DNA of 64,000 nucleotides from Plantago ovata. Taxonomy: Eukaryota; Streptophyta; Magnoliopsida; Lamiales; Plantaginaceae. The notes beneath the pieces were generated by a model. That model was given only the letters and a program-made list of their open reading frames with translations, was not told the DNA's origin and searched no databases. The translations under genes were made by a program, and so were the position numbers. This document shows, piece by piece, positions 8,162 through 17,369 of this stretch. Numbering within the stretch: the first letter of the stretch is position 1; each line of letters begins with the position of its first letter. Location: positions 91,644,365 to 91,708,364 of the forward strand of contig CM051455.1 in the NCBI GenBank assembly GCA_028274465.1. Direction: 5' to 3'.

Positions 8162-9475
8162 ATGTCGACAAGAAGGAATAAGAGAACCCGAGGAGAAGGA
8201 TCCTCACAGGATGGTCAAAGGGGAGCTCGGTATCAACTAACGGATAAAGCGAGGTTATATGAAACTCACTTCCATTCCAGACCCCACACATACATTGGGG
8301 AGAGGAGCATTCGCTTTATGGCTAGCGAAAATGAATTGCCCGGTGTTGGTGAGCTCAACGCCCTAATCACCAAGCTGGGATGGAAGTACTATGGAGAAGT
8401 TATGCCCAATTGGGACCAAGCCGTGGTGGAGGATTTCTACATTGGCTTTGCGGATCGAGATGAACGGACCGGTGAAGTCCCCGTCCGAGGAGTAGGAGTT
8501 GTCTTCACTCTCTTGAGCATCACCAGCTTTCTGATGCAATTGGAAACGCCTCTGGAGCGTGACCCAAATTGCAGGCCCGAGCCCTATGAGAGGCGCGACT
8601 ACACTCAGGTCTATGTCTACGACCGGGAGACCACCCACTTCCCATTGGACATAGTTGAGGGCATCACCGTGGATGATTATGTGATGCCTGAGGAACCAAC
8701 CCGTGTCTTGCACCACAATGATCTCTCCTTCGAGGCTCGGATGATGTTGAAGTTTGTCCACGCAAACTTGATTCCTACTACTCATGACACCGCCATTCAG
8801 TCTTACTATGGAGCCTTGGTGTACGCCCTTCTGAATGATGTAGCTCTCACTCCCGGCATCATCATTTTCGAGGAGTTCAAGCAACGCCGCGACAAAAATA
8901 GGAAGCTAGCCTTTTGCAATCTGATCACGGGCATGTGCAAGGCCGCCGGAGTTCCCAACATCGAGCCAACTGTGAGGGCTAAGAAGCCCATGAACGTTGA
9001 CACATACAATGAGATGTACGGGACTTGGTGCCTTCACCAAGGGGAGGCCGCACCGCCGAGGGAGCCACGCTATGTAGCACCACCATCTCCTCCACCTTCA
9101 GCCGATCAAGGGAGCGGCCAAGGGGGCTTCGACGTTTCGGAGTTCAACCAGCTATTGGCCACTCAGTTTCGGAACTTCCAAACCAGCATGTTGACGGCTC
9201 AGTCGAACTAGAAGACCGAGCAATTCAGAAGCTTTGAGGAGCGAGAGGACAAAAGGTGGGAGGACTACCAGGTGCGAGACGGCCAGCGTTGGGATGCCTT
9301 TCAGACGCGTGTTGATGAGCGTTGGGAGGCCACACGAGCAGAGGACGCCGAGAGGTGGAGAGTTTACCAGGAGGACACGATGAACCGGTATGATGCTCTA
9401 GCTCGCCAAGTTCCGGGGTACCCGTTCCACCTGCAAGGTGATGGTAGTGGAAGCAACCTTCCTCTTTCCTTCTAG
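8162..9475 (+). pseudogene. E2 ORF2: plant-transposon-protein-like ORF with one stop
   Basis: Starts ATG 8162 (MSTRRNKRTRGEG), chosen because it directly follows the splice-acceptor-like site. A basic, low-complexity start is followed by a domain of about 200 residues (VVEDFYIGFAD, then VRGVGVVFTLLSITSFL) that resembles the 'putative plant transposon protein' domain seen in many plant element ORFs. A proline-rich linker follows. TAG at 9209-9211 interrupts the frame, but the same frame continues to 9475 with six 11-residue repeats containing RW or RF at fixed spacing, likely a coiled coil. The TAG is probably a mutated CAG. The biochemical function of this protein family is unknown to me. Confidence 0.75.
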
Positions 9476-9729
9476 AGATCTCAGCTGACAGAGGCCATTT
9501 ATTCGGTAGTATCCTTATTATCGTTATTTTGGCTTGTTCACTATTGTTGGTTGAAACTCTTTTCTTTCGATTTGGTTGTATGATGCTATGACTTATGACT
9601 CTTGTACTCTTAGTTTGCTTTTGTAGTTGTGGCCTGTGTGCCTTTTGTCGTGTTTAGAGTAGCTTAGCCTTTTGTCTCGGTGCCTTAGTTGGTTAGAATT
9701 GAGAAAAATCGAAAAAATGGGGAAACAGG

Positions 9730-9832
9730 CCAAGCGCCCCGCTTGGGCATTACCAAGCGGACCGCTTGGATGATGCCAAGCGGAGCGCTTGGCCAAGCGC
9801 TTCGCTTGGCATAGTCCAAGCGGGCCGCTTGG
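9730..9832 (+). promoter_or_regulatory. Second E2 palindrome cluster, five modules
   Basis: Five CCAAGCG-NNN-CGCTTGG palindromes in about 100 bp with centres CCC, GAC, GAG, CTT and GGC. Arms are perfect in all five while the centre changes. They lie about 250 bp downstream of ORF2. Each copy keeps its two CpGs. Confidence 0.65.
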
Positions 9833-10009
9833 GCCCTGTTCCCCCATATTTTTCCTTTTTCTCATTTCGCCACCTTTGTGCACCCGTTTTCACATGTTTC
9901 TTGAGTCCTTTCAGGTACTACTCATATATAGGAGATTGGACACGAACCTTATTCTCAGGGAAGTGTACTTTCAATCCAATTTTTCCTTTTCATTCAACTT
10001 TTCTTTGCT

Positions 10010-10052
10010 CGAGGACGAGCAAAAGTTTAGGTTTGGGGAGGGGGTATTGGAT
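10010..10052 (+). promoter_or_regulatory. Internal PPT-like site with covarying hairpin
   Basis: A hairpin with stem TTTGCTCG/CGAGCAAA and loop AGGA is followed by GTTTAGGTTTGGGGAGGGGG. It mirrors the genuine PPT hairpin of this element (TTGCTTG-AGGA-CAAGCAA before GGTTTGGGGAG at about 11490). The T-A pair in one stem is a C-G pair in the other. It could act as a second plus-strand priming site. Confidence 0.6.
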
Positions 10053-10520
10053 TTTCAGTACTATAAGCTTGTGTGGTTCGTACATGACTGATTTTACTCA
10101 AGTTCATGTGATTTGTCGTGTTTTTTCAAATTTTTGCATGCATATCATCCATAGATTAGTTGTTGCACGTTGTTGTGTGGAGTCTATTGCCATGTTTTTT
10201 CGAACTTTTCTATTGTGTAGACTGAGTGCTTATGACCATTATCATATGTTGCATCACTTTGCAAGTAGTTTGAGGCTTGTCTCGCTTGGTTTGTCACATT
10301 CACTTGTGCACTAGTTAAGCTTAGTAGTCTCGACATCACCTCGAGTGGTGTTTCTTCTACTGCGGTTCACGATGACCATATAAAATGATGCATGTTAGAA
10401 TCTATGGTTGTAACCCGTGTAATTATGTACGTAAGAGGCGACAAGTTTTTTCAACTCGATTAGAGATTGCCAAATGCCTAGGAAGGAGGTAGTGTGAGGT
10501 GTGTGATTCCTTGTATTAAA

Positions 10521-10725
10521 CCTATTCTATCGAATAGGATTGGGGAGGGGGTTACGTTGTTATACTTGTCTTTCGTCTTGAGTCGTTGTTGATTTTTCTT
10601 AGCTTTATTTTTCTTTTGTTTTGTGTCCCATCCTATTCTCTCGAATAGGTTTGGGGAGGTGTCTTTGTAAAAAGTTTTTCTTTTTTCTTTTTCGTCTTTG
10701 TGCTCTAGAATAGGTTTGGGGAGGT
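10521..10725 (+). repeat. Hairpin plus G-rich modules (CCTATTC/GAATAGG)
   Basis: Two inverted repeats, CCTATTC-TATC-GAATAGG (10521-10538) and CCTATTC-TCTC-GAATAGG (about 10632-10649), are each followed by TTGGGGAGG. A third half-module with GAATAGGTTTGGGGAGG lies near 10707. E1, E3, E7 and E9 carry two such modules at the same place. Confidence 0.75.
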
Positions 10726-10739
10726 TTTTGACACGTAGT

Positions 10740-10890
10740 ACTGCTGCTTGCCTAGCTATATATAAAAAAAAAAAGAGAAAAAAAAGAGAGAAAAAGAAAA
10801 TAAAAAAAAGAAGAAAGAAAATAAAGAATAAGACCCGAAAAAGAAAATAAAAAAAAAAGAAGAAAGAAAATAAAGAATAAGACCCAAAAG
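10740..10890 (+). repeat. Purine-rich low-complexity tract
   Basis: Nearly all A/G for 150 bp, including an internal duplication of the segment around AATAAGACCC (near 10830 and 10880). It has positional equivalents in E1, E3, E7 and E9. Confidence 0.85.
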
Positions 10891-11464
10891 CAAAAGAAGG
10901 GTCGTCGCAAGCTAAAAGCAGTCTCGTAGTGTCAAGTGTCACGTAAATATTTTGTCCTTGTGAAGTATCGAGTTGTAAATTCTATCTTTTGTTTTCGTGT
11001 CGCCTTTGTCCAAGGCCTGTTCTTGACCACCCTCGTCTTGCTATTCAAGAAGTGGTTGAATGAGATTCGTTCTTTGAGAGTCTGGGTAGAATAGGGGAAT
11101 GTCTTCTTTTTCTAGGGAACCCTCCTTCATTTGATGAGAGCTAGTATTGGTTCGCCCTCTTTTGAGGAAAAGTCTCGCTTGGTGAACAGTAGTAAGCCCT
11201 CGGTTTCATAGGCACGGGCCAATTGTAGTATGATAATGTGAATCATTGTGTCGTCACTGACCAGGTCCAGGTAGAAGATGTTACGAGAGACTCCTTTGCT
11301 TAACCAAGTGCACATGAGAATGTGTATATTCGCAATCGAGGCATTCTTCAACCTACTTGCATGTCATGCTCATTTGGTTTTCTTCATAAGCATTTGGTAG
11401 ATTCAATAGATTAGTTCACTTTACTTGGCATGAGACTCCTTTTGTGTTGCATTTAGGATAGTTT

Positions 11465-11502
11465 GTTGCTTGAGGACAAGCAAAGGTTTGGTTTGGGGAG
11501 TT
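11465..11502 (+). promoter_or_regulatory. E2 polypurine tract and hairpin
   Basis: The TTGCTTG-AGGA-CAAGCAA hairpin is followed by GGTTTGGTTTGGGGAGTT, then the LTR begins at 11503. This is the plus-strand primer site. Confidence 0.85.
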
Positions 11503-12877
11503 TGATGAACGTATTTTTGACGCGTTCATCTTGTCTTTTTTACCTTCTTTTGCTATCTTTTAGCCTTGTTTTTTGGTTAGTTTTGTAGAATAGTGTCACG
11601 TTTTGTGTTTTCTGCATTTTCAGGCACTTAGGTACGAAACGACATTTTTGGAGCTAAAAACGAGCCTTTTTGATGGAAAAGATGGCCCCGTTGAAGTTCC
11701 CCAATCTCCGTGGCTTGTTCGTGAGTGTCTGAGCCCCAATAAGTGCCGAGAAGGACGAGCCCAAGGCACCCGAGGGCCGTTCGTGGGTAAAAGATCGAGT
11801 TTCGAGGCCAAAATCTGCCCAGGAGGCAAGCCCTTCGCTTGGAATTGGAGAAGAGGGACGCTTGGAATTTCAGGAGATTTCAAAAGAGGAACAGGAAGCA
11901 AGCGCTTCGCTTGGCTCTGCCCAAGCGAAGCGCTTGGCAGCCGTTACAGATCCAGATTTTGCCTTCATTACTTGATTTTGGAGTTACTTTTTGATAGACA
12001 GAACATTGGAGACGAGTTTTGGACAGCCCTAAGCCCCAAAAACTCAGAAAAACTCATAGATTCATTGTAATTTAGCTTGGGATTCAAGATTTCGATTGGA
12101 ATTCATCCTTTGTAATCATCTACGGAGAGGTTTTCTTTGATTTCCACCGATTAGTGACAACTTTGGTGGTAACTTGTATCACTCTCTTGTCTTGTAGTTT
12201 GATATGATGTATTCTGATTATTATTCATATGAATTGATGTCTATGTTTATGAATATGAGTAGCTAAATCCTTTGTGTTGGTGGTAGAATGTAGAATTATG
12301 AATGTTATGGATTATGCTTATGCTTACATGAGGTTGTGAGTCAATCTTGCTGCAATTTACTTCATATGATTCGTAATTGCCTATAAAATATATTCGAATA
12401 GAGTATGTGACAAACTCGTTGGTCAACGAAAGCTGTAGGATTGTATGTTAGTGATTTGCAGCATGCTAGATAAATGGTGTTGGTGACAAACACCTCTAAC
12501 TTATTGATAGTGGCCTTTCATGATGTGTGTCTTGAAAGTTACCTAGACAAGTTGCTTAGCAGACTTAGTTGAAGGTTTTACGCACTGAACTTGTGAGCAT
12601 ATTCATAATCCATGCATGTGTATTCGATTTCTACCACCGACCGTTTTCCAAACTTGTTTACAAAAACTCTTGATTTCTCACTTCCTTTGTTCAAACATCT
12701 TTCTCAAAAATCATCATCTAGTTGACTGAAATTAGCTAGAAAAAACCTTGATCAAAGCCACGTTAGGTCCCGAGAGAACGACACTCGGGGAAAACTTGCC
12801 ATTGCACTCTGTTTGTGTAGTGAAAGGTGTTCTTTGGCTTTTTAAACAAATTTAATTGGTGAAAAACGACATCATCA
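11503..12877 (+). repeat. E2 3' LTR (family B)
   Basis: Starts TGATGAACG after the PPT and ends CATCATCA before E1 RT sequence resumes. It matches the 5' LTR closely; differences include a 7-8 bp loss inside the palindrome block (near 11920). Confidence 0.95.
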
Positions 12878-13916
12878 ATAACTTCAACAAATTTAGTTAC
12901 CATGTCAGAGAAAACAGAAAGCATGCACCTTTGAAAAGTGGCGGGAGCATTGCATAGTCCAAATGGCATCCTCCTATAGGCAAATGTTCTGAATGGGCAA
13001 GTGAATGTCGTCTTCTCCTGATCCTCCGGTGCAATCGGAATCTGGTAGAAACCTGATAAACCATCAAGAAAAGAATAAAACTTCAGCCCCGCAAGGCGGT
13101 TTAGCATGTCATCTATAAATGGTAAAGGGAATTGGTCTTTCTTAGTGGCGGCATTTAATCTTCTATAGTCAATGCACATCCGCCATCCAGTGGTCTTCCT
13201 AAACGGTACCAATTCTCCCTTCTCATTCTCTTCCACCGTGACTCCTGATTTCATAGGAACTACATGTACCGGGCTCACCCATCGACTATCAGGAATGGGG
13301 TAAATCATATCAGCATCTAGCAACTTGATCACTTCTTTCTTTACCACCTCCTGCATGGCTGGATTTATCCTTCGCTGAGGTTGCCTAACGGGTTTGGCAT
13401 CCTGCTCTAGAGTGATGTTGTGCACGCACCGTGTAGGGCTAATTCCTTTGATATCACTGGTCCCCCATCCTATAGCTGCGGAATTTTCCTTCAATACTTC
13501 AATTAGCTTACTTTCTTCATTGTCGGAGAGATGGGAGGAGACAATTACGGGCTTCTTCTGATTTTCTCCTAAGTACAAATACTTTAGGTGCGCAGGGAGC
13601 GGTTTCAATCTAAGCTAGGTTCTTCAGGAAACCCACTTCCTTCCTCTTCTTCATCTAAAGGTTCAAGTACCTCTTCTCATGCGGGAATTTATGGGGTGCT
13701 ATCCATTATTTCAACCAGTTCCCTTGCTTCTTCGGTCATGTAGCACGTCTCAGTTTGCATTGTCAGTGCTTCCTCAAGTGGTTCACGATTACCATGGCAA
13801 TGATGAAATTCGAGAATCACGGATTCATAGCAATCGACAAATTTTAACTCTTCCGCGACTTCCTTATCTCCGATGCTACATCCTACCAACTCAATCTTCT
13901 CGCCCATTACCTCCAT
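12878..13916 (-). pseudogene. E1 reverse transcriptase, truncated before the active-site box
   Basis: The minus-strand frame from 13608 shows a gypsy RT: QRRINPAMQEVVKKEV, then GWRMCIDYRRLNAAT, FPLPFIDDMLNRLAG, FYQIPIAPEDQEKTTF and MPFGLCNAPATFQRCM. It breaks off at FVEV, exactly where the catalytic YxDD-type box should follow, because E2 begins there. RNase H is absent altogether. Upstream (13916-13689) a short frame joins protease to RT, and several stops and shifts lie between 13609 and 13689. With integrase at 2432-3201 this is the remnant of E1 pol. Confidence 0.9.
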
Positions 13917-13943
13917 GGTTATTTTCTTGACCTTAAGTTCAAG

Positions 13944-14330
13944 TCATGTGTTGGTAGTTGCCATGAATGGTCTCCCAAGTAGTAGTACGTGTTCACGGAT
14001 ATGGCTCTTTCCCTCGTCCGCGGATTTCATTACTACAAAATCAGCTGGGATTATCAATTTGTCCACCTTCACAAGGATGTCTTCTATTATCCCGACCGGC
14101 CTCTTCACACTTTGGTCCGCCATTTGAACGACCATATCAGTTGGTGTCAATTCTCCGAGTTCCAGGGCCTTGTACACTGAATAGGGCATTAAGTTAATGC
14201 TAGCTCCTAAGTCAAGCATTGCCTTCGTAGTTCGTCCATTCCCTAGGGCGATGTCGATGATGAAACTTCCAGGATCCTTTTTCTTCACGTGTAATCCAGC
14301 AATTGAGTTGAACGTTTCAACCCCATTCAC
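13944..14330 (-). pseudogene. E1 aspartic protease (DLG type)
   Basis: The active site reads AMLDLGASINLMPYSVY, the DLG variant typical of Athila/Tat elements, followed by VQMADQSVKRPVGIIEDILVKV in short segments and LLLGRPFMATTNT. It is separated from the gag frame upstream and from the RT linker downstream by stops or shifts. It is clearly different from the DTG protease of the RT-less elements E2, E3 and E7. Confidence 0.85.
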
Positions 14331-14396
14331 TTCCTTTCCTGATGTAATCCTTTTGTTCTTGATCTCACGAAAGAATTTCGTATAAGCTGGAATGTT

Positions 14397-15866
14397 TTAG
14401 ATTAACTCCAAGAGAGGCACATTGACTTCCACTTTTGACAGGCGTTGGAATAGGGGTGAATCTTGACTATCCTTCTTGGCTGGTTTGATTCGACTTGGGA
14501 ATGGCACATGTGGCTTCGGAGGTACATATGGATTGGAAGACCTGTGATGCTCCCTTGGCGTACTAGTTCCTACCTCGACTTCGTCATCTCCTATATCTAT
14601 CACAGATGGACTGGGTTCATCATTCCTTCCCGAAACTTCTTGAGGTTCTTTGGAACTTTCACTAACCTCTTGTTCTGTGCTTGGTCCTGTATTTTCGGTC
14701 CCAGCAGGTTCTACCCGTTTAGGACGCACGAAGTTAGGAATTTTGGTCATCTTGCCTCCACGGAGTAGTAAATTCACCTCTTCGCACTCATTCTCCTTGG
14801 TAGTAACAGTTGGAAGTGGCTCGGGATCCATTTCAGGTGTCACATTGGGAGGACTGGAGTCGTCCGATTCCCTGGAGTTAGGGGGTGATTCGCCCCTTAC
14901 CTCGAGTGGTTTGCTCACTACTTCCAGGGGAGTGTCCTCGAATGCTTTACCGCACCTTCCGCATTTCAGCAGGCTAAGCTCTTTGATAAGTTGCTCAGTT
15001 ACTTCGACCGCTTCAAAAACCTTCTCGATGCGAAGATTGTTCTCAGCTTGCCCTGCGTGTGCTATCTCGAAAACATTCTCAATGGCCTTAATCCCTGCGT
15101 AGAACCAAGTTCCTCCTCCTCACTGATATCTTCGTCCTCAGAATATCCTTCGTATAACCCGTCAGTTTCGTCTTGATTTGAATATATGTTGGTGACCTTA
15201 TTTGACATTATCTTCTCGGATTGTGCGGATCCATTGGCGTACTTTTGAAAGACCTTCACTGCCTCTTCAACTGTACATTCTTCTAAACCTCCACGCATCC
15301 CATCCACTTGAAGCCTAACTTCATCACGTAGTCCTCCAACAAAAAACCATCAGCTCCCTATCGTCAAAATGGTGGTGGGGGCACTCACGTTTATACAGCT
15401 CAAAACGTTCATAGGTGTCACAGAACCGCTCGTATTCTCCTTGCTTGAAGTGTTCGATCCGATTCCGCAGTGCAATCGTCTCATGGTAAGGCATGAAACG
15501 TGCCAAGAACTCCTCCACTACTTGGATCCAAGTCCTCAGTGATCCTGGTGCTAACCTCGCTATCCATATCCTTGGTTCATATCCCAAAGCAAAAGGAAAT
15601 AATTTCTTGCATAATTGATCCTCGGTGAACCCCTTTGCTGGAACTTTTGCTATTTCTTCTTCATAGGACCTGATGAAGCTTATCGGATTCATATCCTCTC
15701 CATCTTCGAACCTCGGTATCCTTCTCACTATAGAACTTATTACCTCATACCCCGATAACTCTTCTTCCAAGTATATAGCTGACCCTCTCTTGACTTGGAA
15801 GAACGTAGGTGTCCAGCGAGCTTTCGAGGTCGTCATACCTGGAAATCTGGAATAGGAGTAACTCAA
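14397..15866 (-). pseudogene. gag: E1 Gag, broken into three frames
   Basis: Frames 15866-15324, 15307-15062 and 14918-14397 together form the E1 Gag. The first carries the Athila/Tat capsid signature (TWIQVVEEFLARFMPYHET, CDTYERFELYKRECPHHHF). The second is acidic. The third is Pro/Glu/Ser-rich with an RPKRVEP motif. A likely start is the ATG at 15836 (MTTSKARW). No zinc knuckle is visible. Frameshifts lie near 15320 and between 15062 and 14918. It is only distantly related to the Gag of E3 and E7, although they share the same LTR. Confidence 0.8.
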
Positions 15867-16068
15867 AACTGAAAATTAGCCTCGTTAGAAATTTCGAAAA
15901 TCGAGAATATTTCTAGATATCGAATACTACTAAGGCTAGGAAACGAGAATTAGAAACAGACTAGGAAAGCAGTATCAGAGAGAGATTAAAAAGGAAAACT
16001 AAAACTACCAGAATTAGGAATTGAATGCTGAAAATATAAATAAATTAAACAGAAAAAATGAGTATAGT

Positions 16069-16085
16069 CCCCGGCAACGGCGCCA
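16069..16085 (-). promoter_or_regulatory. E1 primer-binding site, tRNA-Asp
   Basis: The minus strand reads TGGCGCCGTTGCCGGGG three bases after the LTR end, a perfect complement of the plant tRNA-Asp 3' terminus. Confidence 0.93.
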
Positions 16086-16088
16086 ATT

Positions 16089-17369
16089 TGATGAACGCGC
16101 TGGTGTCGTGTTCCAACGCGAACGAATCAAATAAATTTGTTATTTAGCCAAAGGCAATTCACAACTACAACAAAAACCGTAGTGTAGCATTAGAATGACC
16201 TCGAGTGTCGTTCTCTAAGGACTATAACTAGCTTTATCTAATTTAATTAAAGAATATAAAAACAGCAGACGGTATAGCAAAGGTTTTTCTAACAGATAAT
16301 GGAGATTGGTGATAGTATGGTCCTTCAAAGCATAACGGGTTAATAATCATGCATAAATTCCTCGGTCTTGCATGGAGATCTTTGATCAATAATTGTCCTG
16401 TTGTAATTATCAAACACTACGAAGATATAGATTCTGATAAGTCAAACACTATTGTCCAGTTGTGTTCCGTAATTATTCAACACTACGAAGATATAGATTC
16501 TGATAGGTTAAAGACTATTGTCCAATTGTGTGCAATAATTAATCAACATACGAAGATAGAGATTCTACTAGATCAAAGAAATAAAGCAATGACACGGAGT
16601 ATAATGCGCGATATAGCCATTAGCATAATTATCAACCCTTCGCTAAGAATTCACATACTATCACCAACGAGAAGTTTAGCTACTCATAGTTGTCATGCAA
16701 TCAACATAAATCATAGAAGAAAACATATTGAAAGATATATAAAAATAAGTAGAAAAACTGTAAGATACAATGTTACCTAAGGTTGTCAGTCTCTGAAGAA
16801 TCGCGATCTTACAAGCTCCAAACTACTATGAAAAAGTGTCTCCTAAGCTATGAACCCCCAGAACAGGCTCTGGGAAGTTCCTATCTAAAACTACAGAGAA
16901 AGGTGAGAGAATAGGTCTGGAAAAGTATGAAATTCGGAGAAAAACTGAGCAACTATATATAGTGTTCGAATTTGTGTGGGGCGAAGGGCCCCACACACTG
17001 GGCGATTCGCCCGGGAGTAAAATTCGGAAAATTCCGCGTTTTCGACGCATTTTTGGATTTCTTCCCCTTTTCGGACTTGGTTTCTGACTTCTAGTGGCCT
17101 TCTAACCTCCAGATTCGACCCCTAGACTCCAAATCCTATCCGGAAACCTTCAGATACTCCAAATAGGCTTTTGGAACACCAATTCCTTGTCAACTTCAAT
17201 ATAATTGCCCTGAAATCCTCGTTTTTCAACCGAAACCTGTAAAATAAAAACTAAAGGGAAACGTGACACTATTTTAATAAAATGCACTAAAATATAGCTA
17301 AATTAACATAGATGATAGCTAAAATAGGTGAAAAAGACTCAAATGAAAGTGTAAAATACACATTCATCA
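16089..17369 (-). repeat. E1 5' LTR (family A)
   Basis: Minus strand, TGATGAATG at 17369 to TTCATCA at 16089. It matches the 3' LTR at 1-924 over the visible part. It has only two GGGCG-NNN-CGCCC palindromes (16975-17020) and contains a 66-bp tandem duplication shared with the 3' LTR. Confidence 0.95.
16415..16575 (-). repeat. 66-bp tandem duplication inside the E1 LTR
   Basis: The segment beginning CACTACGAAGATATAG recurs at 16415, 16481 and partly at 16547. The E3 and E7 LTRs have one copy. The truncated 3' LTR at the left edge shows the same junction, so the duplication predates the insertion of E1. Confidence 0.8.

Larger units (their letters stand above)
9476..11484 (+). other. E2 3' noncoding region
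   Basis: There is no credible gene in these 2 kb. It contains a second palindrome cluster (9730-9832), a hairpin with PPT-like tract (10010-10050), a stretch alignable to the E3/E7 3' region around 10150-10500 (about CTCGACATCAC, GATGCATGTTAG and AATGCCTAGGAAGGAGGTAG), three hairpin-plus-G-rich modules (10521-10725), a purine tract, and a second shared block around 11080-11450. The family-A and family-B LTRs differ, yet these blocks are shared, so this region has been kept or exchanged as a unit. Confidence 0.75.
3202..12877 (+). mobile_element. E2: family-B non-autonomous gypsy element (gag-protease plus ORF2, no RT or integrase)
   Basis: The LTRs at 3202-4582 and 11503-12877 differ at roughly two dozen sites plus a short indel (counted by eye), so the insertion is fairly young. 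The internal region has a tRNA-Asp PBS, gag, a protease, a cassette of palindromes and intron, ORF2, and a long 3' region with hairpins, purine tract and PPT. No RT, RNase H or integrase is present, so it depends on another element in trans. It lies in E1 pol. Flanks are ATCAC on the left (3197-3201) and ATAAC on the right (12878-12882), an imperfect match, and the host sequence between RT and integrase is missing. Confidence 0.92.
1..17369 (-). mobile_element. E1: family-A Athila/Tat-like Ty3-gypsy retrotransposon, autonomous type, defective
   Basis: Read on the minus strand the order is 5' LTR (17369-16089), tRNA-Asp PBS, gag, DLG protease, RT, integrase, a 1.5-kb 3' noncoding region, PPT and 3' LTR (924 to beyond position 1). 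LTRs begin TGATGAA and end TTCATCA. The element is interrupted by E2 (3202-12877), and everything from the RT YxDD box to the integrase N-terminus is absent at that point. Its right flank is the gag of E3, so E1 inserted into E3. The left-hand target duplication lies outside the window; the right one would be GAAAG at 17370-17374. E1 shares its LTRs, 5' leader and 3' noncoding block with the RT-less elements E3, E7 and E9, so elements of its kind probably supplied enzymes to them (inference). Confidence 0.9.

Noticed and set aside
7420-9475. A host gene with leader intron and coding exon
   Set aside because: The same arrangement occurs in E3 and E7 at the same place between LTRs, so it belongs to the element.
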